From the NCBI GenBank assembly GCA_945883235.1, contig CAMCXF010000006.1, positions 1-64,000 of the forward strand: a stretch of DNA of 64,000 nucleotides, written 5' to 3'. The position numbers and the translations under genes were made by a program. The notes beneath the pieces are model-generated. The model saw only the letters and a program-made list of their open reading frames with translations, was not told where the DNA came from and made no database searches. This document shows, one piece after another, positions 37,048 through 45,878 of this stretch. This DNA is from Phenylobacterium deserti. Its GTDB lineage: Bacteria; Pseudomonadota; Alphaproteobacteria; Caulobacterales; Caulobacteraceae. How positions within the stretch are numbered: position 1 is the stretch's first letter; each line of letters begins with the position of its first letter.

Positions 37048-38154
37048 TCAGGCTGCCGCTACATCCTTGAGCGGGTTCAGCGCGCTGCTCAGCGCCATCC
37101 GCAGATGCTCCGGCTTCATCGGCTTTTCGACGACGCTGTTCATACCCGCCGCCAGGTATCCCACGGCATCCTCGGGATCGGCATTGGCGGTGAGGGCGAT
37201 GATCGGTACGCCCCCAAGGCGACCGGGCAAGGCGCGGATGGCGCGTGTCGCCGCCACACCGTCCATGTTCGGCATCCGGATATCCATCAGGATGAGGTCG
37301 AAACGCCCGGTCTTTGCGGCGTCGACCGCCTCCTCGCCATCCTCGACCGCCTCGCTGGTGCAATCGAACATCTCGACCAGCGACTGGGCGACCATGCGGT
37401 TGGTGGCATTGTCGTCGACCACCAGGATATGGGCCTGACGTCCCGCAGACTCCGACGGCGCTTTGGAGGCTTCCGGAACGTGCGCCAGGACGATCTCGAC
37501 GGTGGCGGTGTCCGAGGCACCGGCGTTGGCTTCCTTACGCTGTACGCCGTTCATGCCTTCCAGGATCCGGCGCGACAGCATGGCACCAAACGCGACCTCC
37601 AGGCCCAGCCGTTCCTCGATGATCTGGATGCGGGCCTCGGCGTCCTTGGCATCCCAGGATGTGTCACGCGGGCCGCGCACGCGGCCTTCCAGGTGGACAC
37701 CGTCAGATTGAATGTGGACATGGAGGCCGGCTTCGACCGCCCCACGAGCCTGTGCGGCCACGGCTTCACCGATAAAGCCGTCAAAAATCTGCAGCAGCCG
37801 GCGGCGGTCGCCAAATGCAGCTGCCTCGGGATCGCCGTCATAGGACACCAGCAGGGTCACGCCGGCGTCGGCAGATCGTGGCTGCCAGCGGGCCTCTATA
37901 TCGTCCATGAGATCGCGCAGGCGAACCGGCTCCAGATCCAGGGACGGACCACTCACCGTGACACGGTTGAGATCCCGCTCCGCATCAATCAACCGCGCAA
38001 CCGCCGACACCGTTTCAGCCACGCTGGCGACACAGGCTTCGCCGTCAGCGCTCAGACGCTGCTTGCGCAGCTGTTCGGTCAGCGCCAGCACGCCTTCCAT
38101 CTTCTGACGGATATCGGCGTTCATTCGGTCGGCGAAGAAGTCGGGAAGAGACAT
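37048..38154 (-). CDS. Degenerate hybrid histidine kinase: inactive kinase core plus intact receiver domain
   Basis: Residues 1-70 align with a HisKA dimerisation domain (DRMNADIRQKMEGVLALTEQL), but the phospho-accepting His is replaced by Ala (A13). Residues 75-225 look like a decayed HATPase domain. QIFDGFIGEAV stands where the N box should be, and no DxGxG or GTGLGL motif is found. Residues 240-368 are a complete receiver: ILVVDDNATN, ILMDIRMPNMDG (phospho-acceptor D291), the conserved Thr in ALTAN, and Lys in VVEKPMKP. The protein has no membrane anchor, so it may be a soluble phospho-accepting partner. The ATG at 38154 is the first in a frame also open from a GTG at 38196. Confidence 0.88.
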   Translation of the reverse strand: MSLPDFFADRMNADIRQKMEGVLALTEQLRKQRLSADGEACVASVAETVSAVARLIDAERDLNRVTVSGPSLDLEPVRLRDLMDDIEARWQPRSADAGVTLLVSYDGDPEAAAFGDRRRLLQIFDGFIGEAVAAQARGAVEAGLHVHIQSDGVHLEGRVRGPRDTSWDAKDAEARIQIIEERLGLEVAFGAMLSRRILEGMNGVQRKEANAGASDTATVEIVLAHVPEASKAPSESAGRQAHILVVDDNATNRMVAQSLVEMFDCTSEAVEDGEEAVDAAKTGRFDLILMDIRMPNMDGVAATRAIRALPGRLGGVPIIALTANADPEDAVGYLAAGMNSVVEKPMKPEHLRMALSSALNPLKDVAAA

Positions 38155-38265
38155 GAAACTGGGGAACCAAGGAACCTGACATCCCGGTATAGACACGCAG
38201 CGCTTGCGTAGAGGTTAAGCCAGACCCGACTTTCCAGAATTGCGCTTAGCGCCCATATGGGGCCA

Positions 38266-38982
38266 ATGAACGACAGCGCGCTTGTGCTCTTTTCAGGTGG
38301 GCAGGACTCCACCGCCTGTCTGGCGTGGGCCCTGGACCGCTATGGCCGTGTCGAGACGGTGGGCTTTGACTACGGGCAACGCCATGCCGTGGAGCTTGAG
38401 GCGCGGCAGCGGGTGCGCGAGCGCCTGATGACGGAGTTTCCGCAATGGAAGGCCGGTCTGGGCGACGACCATATGCTGGACATCCGTAGCTTCGGGGCGA
38501 TCGGCGACACGGCCATGACCAGCGACCGCGCCATCGAGATCACGGACAAGGGCCTGCCATCGACCTTTGTGCCCGGGCGCAATCTGGTGTTTCTGTTTTA
38601 CGCCGCCGCGCTGGCGGATCGTCGCGGCCTGACCGCATTGGTCGGCGGGATGTGTGAGACGGACTTCTCGGGTTATCCCGACTGTCGGCGCAGCACGCTA
38701 GATGCGACCGAGCAGGCCCTGAACCTGGGCATGGAACAGACCTTCCGCGTCGAAACGCCCCTGATGCGACTGACAAAGGCCGGGACCTGGGGATTGGCCA
38801 AGGCGCTGGGCGGCGAGGCGTTGATCGCCATTACGGTCGAGGACAGCCACACCTGTTACCTTGGCGAACGCGGCACGCTGCACGCGTGGGGCTATGGTTG
38901 CGGCGGTTGCCCGGCCTGTGAATTGCGTCAACGTGGCTACGAGGCCTGGGACGCAGACGGCCGGCCGGAAGTGCGGTCATGA
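38266..38982 (+). CDS. queC: 7-cyano-7-deazaguanine synthase QueC
   Basis: QueC converts 7-carboxy-7-deazaguanine to preQ0 with ATP and ammonia, on the way to queuosine in tRNA. The PP-loop [16 protein letters not shown] is at the N-terminus, with [27 protein letters not shown] and the zinc site [27 protein letters not shown] (four Cys). The ATG at 38266 is preferred because GGGG lies five bases ahead; 38257 is the alternative. Its stop overlaps the queE start as ATGA. Confidence 0.95.
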   Translation: MNDSALVLFSGGQDSTACLAWALDRYGRVETVGFDYGQRHAVELEARQRVRERLMTEFPQWKAGLGDDHMLDIRSFGAIGDTAMTSDRAIEITDKGLPSTFVPGRNLVFLFYAAALADRRGLTALVGGMCETDFSGYPDCRRSTLDATEQALNLGMEQTFRVETPLMRLTKAGTWGLAKALGGEALIAITVEDSHTCYLGERGTLHAWGYGCGGCPACELRQRGYEAWDADGRPEVRS

Positions 38983-39611
38983 GCTATGCGGTCAAAGAGA
39001 TCTTCCTGACCCTTCAGGGCGAGGGCGGTCAGGCTGGACGGCCGGCGGTTTTCTGCCGATTTGCGGGCTGCAATCTGTGGTCCGGTCGCGAGCAGGATCG
39101 CGCCAAGGCCGTCTGCAATTTCTGCGACACGGATTTTGTCGGCGTGGATGGGCCGGGCGGTGGGCGTTTCACCGACGCCGACGCCCTGGCCGCCGCCGTT
39201 GAGGCCGCCTGGACGGGCGGGCCGTCTGACCGGCTGACGGTACTGACGGGCGGCGAGCCGCTGCTGCAGGTAGATGCGGCTCTGGTGGACGCCTTGCACG
39301 CGCGCGGGTTTGCCATTGCGCTGGAGACCAACGGCACGCTGGTCGCGCCTCAGGGCATCGATTGGGTGTGCGTCAGCCCCAAGGCGCAGGCACCGGTGGT
39401 CCAGACCCGGGGTCAGGAACTGAAGCTGGTCTATCCTCAGTCGGGCGTCGATCCTGCTCGCTTTGAGGGGCTGGATTTCGAGCGTTTCCTGCTGCAGCCG
39501 ATGGACGGGCCGCGCCGCGCCGCCAACACCGAAGCCACAATCGCCTATTGCCTCGTCCACCCTCGCTGGCGTTTAAGCGTGCAAACCCACAAATATCTCG
39601 GCATCGCCTAG
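38979..39611 (+). CDS. queE: 7-carboxy-7-deazaguanine synthase QueE
   Basis: QueE is a radical SAM enzyme that contracts CPH4 to 7-carboxy-7-deazaguanine. The N-terminus reads [27 protein letters not shown], and the cluster cysteines are in CRFAGCN and CNFCDTDF, the long-spaced variant of the radical SAM motif used by this family. LTGGEPLLQ and AIALETNGT follow. At 210 residues the length is normal. It overlaps queC by four bases and is followed by queD after 34 bp. Confidence 0.95.
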   Translation: MSYAVKEIFLTLQGEGGQAGRPAVFCRFAGCNLWSGREQDRAKAVCNFCDTDFVGVDGPGGGRFTDADALAAAVEAAWTGGPSDRLTVLTGGEPLLQVDAALVDALHARGFAIALETNGTLVAPQGIDWVCVSPKAQAPVVQTRGQELKLVYPQSGVDPARFEGLDFERFLLQPMDGPRRAANTEATIAYCLVHPRWRLSVQTHKYLGIA

Positions 39612-39645
39612 GCCCGCGCGCCTGAGCCGCCCCATTGCAGCGTTC

Positions 39646-40020
39646 ATGAGCCAACCCACCTTCGAAATCACCAAGTCCGCGACGTTCGACGCCGCACACT
39701 TCTTTGCCGAGGGCCCGCAACACCGGCCCTATGCCAACATTCACGGCCACTCGTTCCGGGTGGAAGCGACCGTTCGCGGCCAGGCGCAGGAGCCTGTGGG
39801 CTGGGTTGCGGACCTGGCCGACCTGGAGGCGGCGCTGAAGCTGGTGGCCGGTGAACTGGACCATGGGCTGCTGAATGAAAAGCCGGGGCTGGAACGCCCC
39901 ACCCTTGAGCACCTCTGTCTCTATTTCGCAGAGCGTCTGCGGACCACGTTCCCGGGCCTTTCGCGGATCGTGGTGTCTCGCCCCACCATCGGCGAAAGCT
40001 GCGCTCTGTCGCTGGGCTGA
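39646..40020 (+). CDS. queD: 6-carboxy-5,6,7,8-tetrahydropterin synthase QueD
   Basis: QueD converts dihydroneopterin triphosphate to CPH4, the first committed step to queuosine. The 124-residue protein has SATFDAAHFF and IHGHSFRVEATVRG, which supply the zinc-binding histidines, and a further catalytic region with ELDHGLLNEKPG. It ends the queCED operon. Upstream GTP cyclohydrolase and downstream queF/tgt/queA are not in the window. Confidence 0.95.
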   Translation: MSQPTFEITKSATFDAAHFFAEGPQHRPYANIHGHSFRVEATVRGQAQEPVGWVADLADLEAALKLVAGELDHGLLNEKPGLERPTLEHLCLYFAERLRTTFPGLSRIVVSRPTIGESCALSLG

Positions 40021-40063
40021 GACCTGGGCGCGTCTCTGTGACAACGTTGTAATTCTTCGACGT

Positions 40064-40093
40064 TTGACATTCCTTTACAGCATAAGGGATACG
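40064..40093 (+). promoter_or_regulatory. Possible promoter of the copper monooxygenase fusion gene
   Basis: A perfect TTGACA (40064-40069) is followed 18 bases later by GATACG, a fair -10 match. It lies about 60 bp ahead of the start codon at 40150. The -10 is poor and the call rests on spacing. Confidence 0.35.
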
Positions 40094-40149
40094 GTGTTCT
40101 CGGAACGCTCTCCTGTTCCAGGCCTTAACGTCACCAAGGATCGCCCTCT

Positions 40150-42156
40150 ATGCGCCCGTCCATGATCGCCACAGCCTTCGGGCTGGCCTTGACAATCGTC
40201 GTGGGCGCTGCGCCGGCAGCCTTCGCTGCCAAGGCGGCAACCCCGGCGGTCGCGACGCCCGCCCAGGTCGACAATTTCCGGCTGGTGACAGCGACTGGCC
40301 ACTCGCAGGATCTCTACCGCTATCAGGACTCCAAGGCGGTGGTGCTGGTGATGCATGCGGTCGGCAGCCCGGAAATCCGCAAGCTGGCACCGGCGTTGAG
40401 TGCACTGCAGGCCGCCTACACGCCCAGGGGCGTTCAGGTGATGCTGCTGAATTCCACAGCCAAGGATACCCGCGCAGCCGCATTGACCGAGGCGAAGGCG
40501 CTGGGCCTCAACCTGCCGATCCTGATGGATGACAACCAGCTGGCGGGCGACCAGATGGGCGCCACCCGCGTCTCGGAAGTGTTCGTGATCAATCCGCGCT
40601 CCTGGGCGGTAGTCTATCGCGGCCCGCTGAACGATGGCGCCAAGATGGCCTACGCAGCGAACGCGCTCGACGCCCTGATCGCCGGCAAGCCGGTGGCCAT
40701 GAGCCAGGTCGCCGCCAAGGGTGCCATGATCAGCTTCACGGACCGCAGCGCCGCCGCCCAGGCGGCGTTCCAGAAGATTTCCTACGCCCGCGACATCGTG
40801 CCGATCATCGAGCAGAAGTGCATCGCCTGTCACCAGGAGGGCGGCATCGCGCCCTTCGCCATGGACGGCTATGCCAAGGTCAAGGGCTTTGCGCCCATGA
40901 TCCGCGAGGCCGTGCGCACCGACCGCATGCCGCCGTGGGACGTCGACGCCAAGGTCGGTCACTTCAAGGACGACAAGAGCCTGTCGCCGGCCCAGATCAA
41001 GACCCTGGTCCGCTGGATCGAGGCCGGAGCCCAACGCGGCGAGGGTCCCGACAAGCTGGCCGAGGTGCGTCACGTGGCCCCCGAGTGGCCGCTGGGCAAG
41101 CCGGACGTGGTGATCGACATCCCATCCTATACGATCCCGGCGAGCGGCATCGTCGACTATCAGTATCCCGTGATGGACAACCCGCTGACCGAGGGCCGTT
41201 GGCTAAAAGCGTCGACCGCGCGCGTCGGCCAACGCCAGGCCGTGCATCATATCCTGTCCGGCTACATCCCCCCCGGTGCCAACAAGCAGGGCGGCATGGG
41301 TAACTGGGGCGGCAGCGTCGGCGGCTACACCGTGGGCATGGAGAGTATCGTCCAGCCCACCGACATCGGCACCTACATCCCGGCCGGCGGCTCCATTGGC
41401 TACCAGATGCACTACACGCCGTTCGGCAAGGAAGTGCTCTCGACCCAGCAGATCGGCCTCTACTTCTACAAGGACGGCGAGATGCCCAAGTTGATGATGC
41501 GTGAAAACACCATCGCCAACCTGTTCATCAAGATCCCGCCGAACGCCGAGGCGCACCGCGAGGTCAGTTACCTCGACTTCCCGCACGAGGCGCTGCTCTA
41601 TTCGGCAGTGGTCCACGCCCACTACCGCGGCACCTATTCCGACCTGTCGATCCGCTATCCGGACGGCACTGAAAAGCAGCTGATCAATGTGCCGCGCTAC
41701 GACTTCAACTGGCAGCGGATGTATGAGTTCGCCGAGCCCATCAAGGTGCCCGCCGGCTCCAAGCTGATCGCCACCTACGTCTACGATAACTCAAAGCGCA
41801 ACCCGGCCAATCCGGACCCGAGCAAGGAAATCACCTGGGGCGACCAGTCGTTCGAGGAGATGTTCTTCACCCAGCTGCGCTATCGCTGGGTCGATGAGAC
41901 CGCCGCCAAACAGACAGCCTATGACGACGATATGATGAAAACCCGTCTGATCGGCATGATGGATGCCAACATCGACAGCAAGCTGCAGATCGACGAGCTC
42001 AAGGGCGACTTGGGCAACGCGATCCGCCCGCGGTTTGCACTGGCCGACGCCAACAAGGATGGCGGCATCGACGCGAAGGAATTCGAACCCATCATGAAAA
42101 TGATGCGGGGCGGCCCGCGTCAGCGCCCGGCACCCGAAAAGGTCGCCGCGAAGTAG
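40150..42156 (+). CDS. Multidomain exported protein: thioredoxin-like, cytochrome c-type heme site, copper type II monooxygenase, EF-hands
   Basis: The 668-residue protein has a signal peptide (about 1-27). A thioredoxin/AhpC-like domain follows (about 38-180; VLVMHAVGSPEIRKLAPALS, DNQLAGDQMGATRVSEVFVI) in which the redox cysteines are absent. Next is a single c-type heme motif CIACH (224-228) with a downstream MPPWD. A copper type II, ascorbate-dependent (PHM/DBH-like) monooxygenase domain covers about 310-590: HHILSGY (366), HYTPFG (421), VHAHYRG (489), then GDQSFEEMFF. The C-terminus has two EF-hand loops, DANIDSKLQIDE and DANKDGGIDAKE. It would work in the periplasm. No partner gene is nearby. 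Confidence 0.85.
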   Translation: MRPSMIATAFGLALTIVVGAAPAAFAAKAATPAVATPAQVDNFRLVTATGHSQDLYRYQDSKAVVLVMHAVGSPEIRKLAPALSALQAAYTPRGVQVMLLNSTAKDTRAAALTEAKALGLNLPILMDDNQLAGDQMGATRVSEVFVINPRSWAVVYRGPLNDGAKMAYAANALDALIAGKPVAMSQVAAKGAMISFTDRSAAAQAAFQKISYARDIVPIIEQKCIACHQEGGIAPFAMDGYAKVKGFAPMIREAVRTDRMPPWDVDAKVGHFKDDKSLSPAQIKTLVRWIEAGAQRGEGPDKLAEVRHVAPEWPLGKPDVVIDIPSYTIPASGIVDYQYPVMDNPLTEGRWLKASTARVGQRQAVHHILSGYIPPGANKQGGMGNWGGSVGGYTVGMESIVQPTDIGTYIPAGGSIGYQMHYTPFGKEVLSTQQIGLYFYKDGEMPKLMMRENTIANLFIKIPPNAEAHREVSYLDFPHEALLYSAVVHAHYRGTYSDLSIRYPDGTEKQLINVPRYDFNWQRMYEFAEPIKVPAGSKLIATYVYDNSKRNPANPDPSKEITWGDQSFEEMFFTQLRYRWVDETAAKQTAYDDDMMKTRLIGMMDANIDSKLQIDELKGDLGNAIRPRFALADANKDGGIDAKEFEPIMKMMRGGPRQRPAPEKVAAK

Positions 42157-42206
42157 GAATTCACTGGCAGGGCGGGTTGCCGCTTCTGCTTCGGTCCAGA
42201 TAGCGA

Positions 42207-42238
42207 AACGGTGGCCGCCCCATGAGGCGGCCACCGTC
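42207..42238 (-). terminator. Terminator between the copper monooxygenase and the VOC gene
   Basis: The 12-bp arms ACGGTGGCCGCC and GGCGGCCACCGT (42208-42219 and 42226-42237) have a 6-nt loop and are followed on the minus strand by TTTCG. It lies between convergent genes and can serve both, but the T-run is only three bases. Confidence 0.7.
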
Positions 42239-42262
42239 GCAATTCCAGTTCGGCGTTTCAAA

Positions 42263-42640
42263 TCAGCCCATGCGGTGCAGCGCGCACAGCTTGTTGCCGT
42301 CGGGGTCGCGCAGGTAGGCGAGATACATCTTGCCCATGCCGCCTTCACGCACGCCGGGGGGATCTTCACAGGTGGTCCCGCCATTGGCGATGCCGGCGGC
42401 ATGCCAGGCGTCAGCCTGATCACCCGACGTACAGGCAAAGCCGATGGTGGCACCGTTGCCATGGGTAGCGGGTGCCCCATCGATAGGCTGGGACACCGAG
42501 AAGATTCCGGTGGGCGTGATGTAGAATATGCGGTGGCCGTCGACCATCGCTGGACCGGCACCCAGCGTGCCGAGCACCGCATCATAGAATTTCCTGGAGC
42601 GGTCGAGGTCGTTACCGCCGACCATGATATGCGAGAACAT
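42263..42640 (-). CDS. VOC family (glyoxalase/bleomycin-resistance-like) protein
   Basis: The 125-residue single-module VOC protein starts MFSHIMVGGNDLDRSRKFYD and ends YLRDPDGNKLCALHRMG. It has the metal-binding His and terminal Glu/Asp/Asn positions of the fold. It lies convergent to the copper fusion gene and divergent to the Baeyer-Villiger monooxygenase gene. VOC proteins include lyases, dioxygenases and binding proteins, so the reaction is not assigned. The ATG at 42640 has an AAGGA site ahead. Confidence 0.88.
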   Translation of the reverse strand: MFSHIMVGGNDLDRSRKFYDAVLGTLGAGPAMVDGHRIFYITPTGIFSVSQPIDGAPATHGNGATIGFACTSGDQADAWHAAGIANGGTTCEDPPGVREGGMGKMYLAYLRDPDGNKLCALHRMG

Positions 42641-42781
42641 CGTTGCGTTCCTTGTCTGATGAAGGCGCGCACATGAGCCAAGAATCGTGACGGCTACAAT
42701 CCCGCAACACGCCATGCAGCAGAATAAATTGCGCTGTTGCGTTCCGGCGGCCTAACCTCTCTGAAAAGAGGGAAACGCACC

Positions 42782-44611
42782 ATGAGCCTGCCACCCGAAC
42801 TGGTCGAACTGGCCGGCGGCGCTGTCGACACCGAGACCCTGCACACCCGCTATCTGTCGGAACGCGACAAGCGCCTGCGCGACGACGGTAACGCCCAGTA
42901 CACCGAGGTAACCGCCGAGTTCTCGCGCTATATCGAGGACCCCTATGTCGAGCCGGGCTTCACACGCGCGCCAGTGACCGACGAGGTGGAGTTTACCATC
43001 ATCGGTGGCGGGTTCGGCGGCCTGATGATGGGTGCGCGCCTGCGCGAGGCGGGGTTCGAGGACATCCGCCTGGTGGAAGCCGCCGGCGACGTCGGCGGGA
43101 CCTGGTACTGGAACCGCTATCCGGGCGCCATGTGCGACGTAGAGAGCTATTGCTACCTGCCGCTGCTGGAAGAGCTCGGCTACATGCCGAAGCACAAATA
43201 CTCTTTTGCGCCGGAAATTCTGGAGCACAGCCGCAACATCGCCCGCCACTACCGGCTCTATGACAAGGCGTTGCTGCAGACCTCGATCACCGGGATGGAA
43301 TGGGATGAGGCCACCCAGCGCTGGATCATCAGCACCAACCGCGGCGATCGGTTCGCGACCCGCTATGTCGCTATGGCCAACGGCCCGCTCAGCCGCCCCA
43401 AGCTGCCCGGCATTCCAGGGATCAACGCATTCAAGGGCCACACGTTTCATACCAGCCGCTGGGACTATGCTTACACCGGAGGGGATTCCTCGGGCGGTCT
43501 GACAGGACTGAAGGACAAGCGGGTCGGCATCATCGGCACCGGCGCCACCGGCGTGCAGTGCATCCCGCACCTGGGCGAAGGAGCCAAGGAACTATTCGTT
43601 TTCCAACGGACGCCCTCGTCCGTCGATGTGCGCAACAACGGGCCGACCGACCCGGCCTGGGCGGCGTCTCTTGAGCCTGGCTGGCAGGCCCGGCGGATGG
43701 AGAACTTCAACATCCTGGTCAGCGGCGGCGACACCGACGAGGACCTGGTTCACGACGGCTGGACCGATATTTTCCGCCGTGTGACCGGCAACGCGGCCAA
43801 GGAGGCCTCGCGCCGCATGGGCCGACGGCTGACGCGGGAAGAGCGTGCCGAGCTGATGGCGCTGGCCGACTACAACAAGATGAACCAGGTCCGCGACCGG
43901 GTGGACGCCATCGTGCAGGATCCCGTGACGGCGGCCGCGCTGAAACCCTGGTATCGCCAGTTCTGCAAACGCCCATGCTTCCACGACGAATACCTGCCGA
44001 CCTACAATCGCTCGAACGTCACCCTGGTGGACACCCACGGCCATGGCGTCGAGCGGCTGACCGAGCGTGGTGTGGTGGTGGATGGCAAAGAATACGAACT
44101 GGACTGTCTGATCTTCGCCACCGGCTTTGAGGTAGGCACGTCCTACACCCGGCGCGCCGGTTACGACATCGTCGGGCGCGGCGGCAAAACCCTGTCGGAA
44201 CACTGGGGCGAGGGCCTGCGCACCCTGCACGGCCTGACCACCCACGGCTTCCCCAACTGCTTCTTCCTGGGCTTCACCCAGACGGCGATCACCATCAGCG
44301 TGCCGCAGGCCTTGAACGAACAGGCTAACCACGTCGCCTATATTGTCAGTCAGGTGCGGGATCGTGGGGCCGCTGTCCTCGAGCCCACAGCCGAAGCCGA
44401 GGACGCTTACGTTCAGGAAGTCCGCAGCCTCGCCCGCATGGGTCGCCGCTTCTACGAGGAGTGCACGCCGGGCTACTACAACAGCGAAGGTGCCAAGGAT
44501 AACCGCGCCGGCTTCTTTTCCGACATGTACGGGGCGGGGCCGCTGAAGTTCTTCCAGGTGCTGGAGGGCTGGCGTGCGACGGGCGAGATGGCGGGGTTGG
44601 CGGTGAGGTAG
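42782..44611 (+). CDS. Flavin-containing Baeyer-Villiger monooxygenase
   Basis: This 609-residue FAD/NADPH enzyme inserts oxygen next to a ketone, giving an ester or lactone. It has an FAD site TIIGGGFGGLMMGARLREAGF (about 75), the BVMO fingerprint FKGHTFHTSRWDYAY (F-x-G-x-x-x-H-x-x-x-W), an NADPH-binding Rossmann motif IIGTGATGVQC, and GGTWYWNRYPGAMCDVESYCYLP. All key elements are intact. The long N-terminal extension (about 1-70) is like phenylacetone/cyclohexanone or steroid monooxygenase relatives. It is next to the thioesterase, esterase and P450 genes, suggesting an oxidative catabolic role. The substrate (cyclic or long-chain ketone) is inferred only. Confidence 0.93.
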   Translation: MSLPPELVELAGGAVDTETLHTRYLSERDKRLRDDGNAQYTEVTAEFSRYIEDPYVEPGFTRAPVTDEVEFTIIGGGFGGLMMGARLREAGFEDIRLVEAAGDVGGTWYWNRYPGAMCDVESYCYLPLLEELGYMPKHKYSFAPEILEHSRNIARHYRLYDKALLQTSITGMEWDEATQRWIISTNRGDRFATRYVAMANGPLSRPKLPGIPGINAFKGHTFHTSRWDYAYTGGDSSGGLTGLKDKRVGIIGTGATGVQCIPHLGEGAKELFVFQRTPSSVDVRNNGPTDPAWAASLEPGWQARRMENFNILVSGGDTDEDLVHDGWTDIFRRVTGNAAKEASRRMGRRLTREERAELMALADYNKMNQVRDRVDAIVQDPVTAAALKPWYRQFCKRPCFHDEYLPTYNRSNVTLVDTHGHGVERLTERGVVVDGKEYELDCLIFATGFEVGTSYTRRAGYDIVGRGGKTLSEHWGEGLRTLHGLTTHGFPNCFFLGFTQTAITISVPQALNEQANHVAYIVSQVRDRGAAVLEPTAEAEDAYVQEVRSLARMGRRFYEECTPGYYNSEGAKDNRAGFFSDMYGAGPLKFFQVLEGWRATGEMAGLAVR

Positions 44612-44615
44612 GGCC

Positions 44616-45032
44616 CTACTCCATCGCTCGCCGCGTCGTGGCCTGGACGGCGTCGGTGGGGATCAGGCGGATGGTGGAGCTGGCCTTGGCAATCACGTCG
44701 CCGGCGGCGTTCAGCAGACGGCCCTCGGCGAAGCAGGTGGAGCGGCCCGCGCGCTCGATCCAGCCTTCGGCGATGACCAGGCCCGGCCGCGCCGGGGCGA
44801 AGAAGCTGACCTTCATCTCCAGCGTCATGGGCGTCATACCGGGTGACTGCGACATCGCCGCGCCGGCCATGGCGGCATCGATCCAGCCGCTGACGAACCC
44901 GCCCTGGGCGACGCCGCCCGAGTGGCACATGTGTGGCGCGCAGAGGTATTCGATCACGGCGCGGCCGCCTTCGCGGCTTACCGTGCGGACCTGGCCAAGG
45001 GCGGATTGCAGGGTTGGGGCTTCGGTATCCAT
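44616..45032 (-). CDS. PaaI-family hot-dog thioesterase
   Basis: The 138-residue hot-dog fold protein has the PaaI segment CHSGGVAQGGFVSGWIDAAM, in which the conserved GG/Asp line the CoA pocket. LEMKVSFFAPARPGLVIAEG is the second strand-helix. It probably hydrolyses acyl-CoA thioesters in the cytosol. It is convergent with the BVMO gene, with four bases between stops. The ATG at 45032 is used; a TTG one codon earlier is possible. Confidence 0.88.
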   Translation of the reverse strand: MDTEAPTLQSALGQVRTVSREGGRAVIEYLCAPHMCHSGGVAQGGFVSGWIDAAMAGAAMSQSPGMTPMTLEMKVSFFAPARPGLVIAEGWIERAGRSTCFAEGRLLNAAGDVIAKASSTIRLIPTDAVQATTRRAME

Positions 45033-45124
45033 CAACTGAAGGTTCCTCTTGGGTCAGGGCGATCCGTGTGTAGGGTAGCCAACGCGCCATGTCTTCGGGC
45101 AAGGTCGAAAGCAAGGGAGATACC

Positions 45125-45391
45125 ATGCTGACTAAGGTTTTGATCCTCGTGGCGGCCCTGGGCGCGCCGATAGTTGGCGAGCCCGCGCAACAGACAGCGC
45201 CGTCAGCAAGCGCCGCAGCCTCGACAGAACAGGCCAAGCCCGCGGAACCCAAGAAGGTCTGCGTCACCGAGGCCCAACTCGGGTCGCACTTCAAGAAGCG
45301 GATATGCGCGACGCCGGAGGAATGGGAACGTCGCCGCGAGCGCGACGCTGCCGAAATGTCCAAGATGAGCGATCGGGCAGCAACTCAATAA
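45125..45391 (+). CDS. Small secreted Ala/Lys-rich protein, unknown function
   Basis: The 88-residue protein starts MLTKVLILVAALGAPIVG with a signal-like hydrophobic N-terminus. An Ala/Pro/Gln/Thr-rich linker follows, then a two-cysteine tail KKVCVTEAQLGSHFKKRICATPEEWERRRER. The two Cys are probably disulfide-bonded. Such C-terminal VCRTE...RICxTPEEW tails recur in secreted small proteins of sphingomonads and Caulobacterales. No function is known. The ATG at 45125 is used; a 12-codon upstream extension is unlikely. Confidence 0.7.
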   Translation: MLTKVLILVAALGAPIVGEPAQQTAPSASAAASTEQAKPAEPKKVCVTEAQLGSHFKKRICATPEEWERRRERDAAEMSKMSDRAATQ

Positions 45392-45438
45392 CCCCTGTTT
45401 GGCCCGCGAGCGGCCAGCAAATATGAGGAAACCTGAAC

Positions 45439-45864
45439 ATGCATGAAATCAAGGTAGGCGACGATGCGGCCCTGAGCGCCGAGGCCGTCTGGGCGGTGAT
45501 CGGCGACTTTTCCGGCATCCGCAAATGGGCAGGAGCGCTGGAGGCCGAGAGCACCGAGGTGACGCCCAAGGGCAAGGTTCGCACCCTGACCATGCCGGGC
45601 GGACGTACCATTCAGGAACTGATGACTGACGAGGGGCCGTGGCACTACACCTACACGCTGGATCGGCCCGACATGAACGCCTATTTCTCGACGGTGTCGG
45701 TGGTGCCGGGCGACGCCAATTCGTCGCGGATCGAGTACATCGTGAAGTTCGATCCGAAGGACGCGTCCACACTGGAGGCCACCACGGAACAACTCACCAA
45801 GTTCTGCCGGGGCAACATCAAGGCGATGAAGCGCGCCCTGGGGCTCGAGCCGCCCCGGGCCTGA
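45439..45864 (+). CDS. SRPBCC (START/Bet v 1-like) family protein
   Basis: The 141-residue protein has the polyketide-cyclase/dehydrase-like SRPBCC fold: AEAVWAVIGDFSGIRKWAGALE at the start, then TYTLDRPDMNAYFSTVSVVPG and IEYIVKFDPK. The family binds hydrophobic ligands in a deep cavity and includes cyclases and lipid carriers. It is followed 14 bp later by a RidA gene in the same direction, so the pair may be cotranscribed. Confidence 0.87.
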   Translation: MHEIKVGDDAALSAEAVWAVIGDFSGIRKWAGALEAESTEVTPKGKVRTLTMPGGRTIQELMTDEGPWHYTYTLDRPDMNAYFSTVSVVPGDANSSRIEYIVKFDPKDASTLEATTEQLTKFCRGNIKAMKRALGLEPPRA

Positions 45865-45878
45865 AAGGATCACTGACG

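Noticed and set aside
38155-38265. A preQ1 riboswitch upstream of queC
   Set aside because: I could not find the conserved preQ1 core or the A-rich tail; the gap is short and has no stable hairpin.
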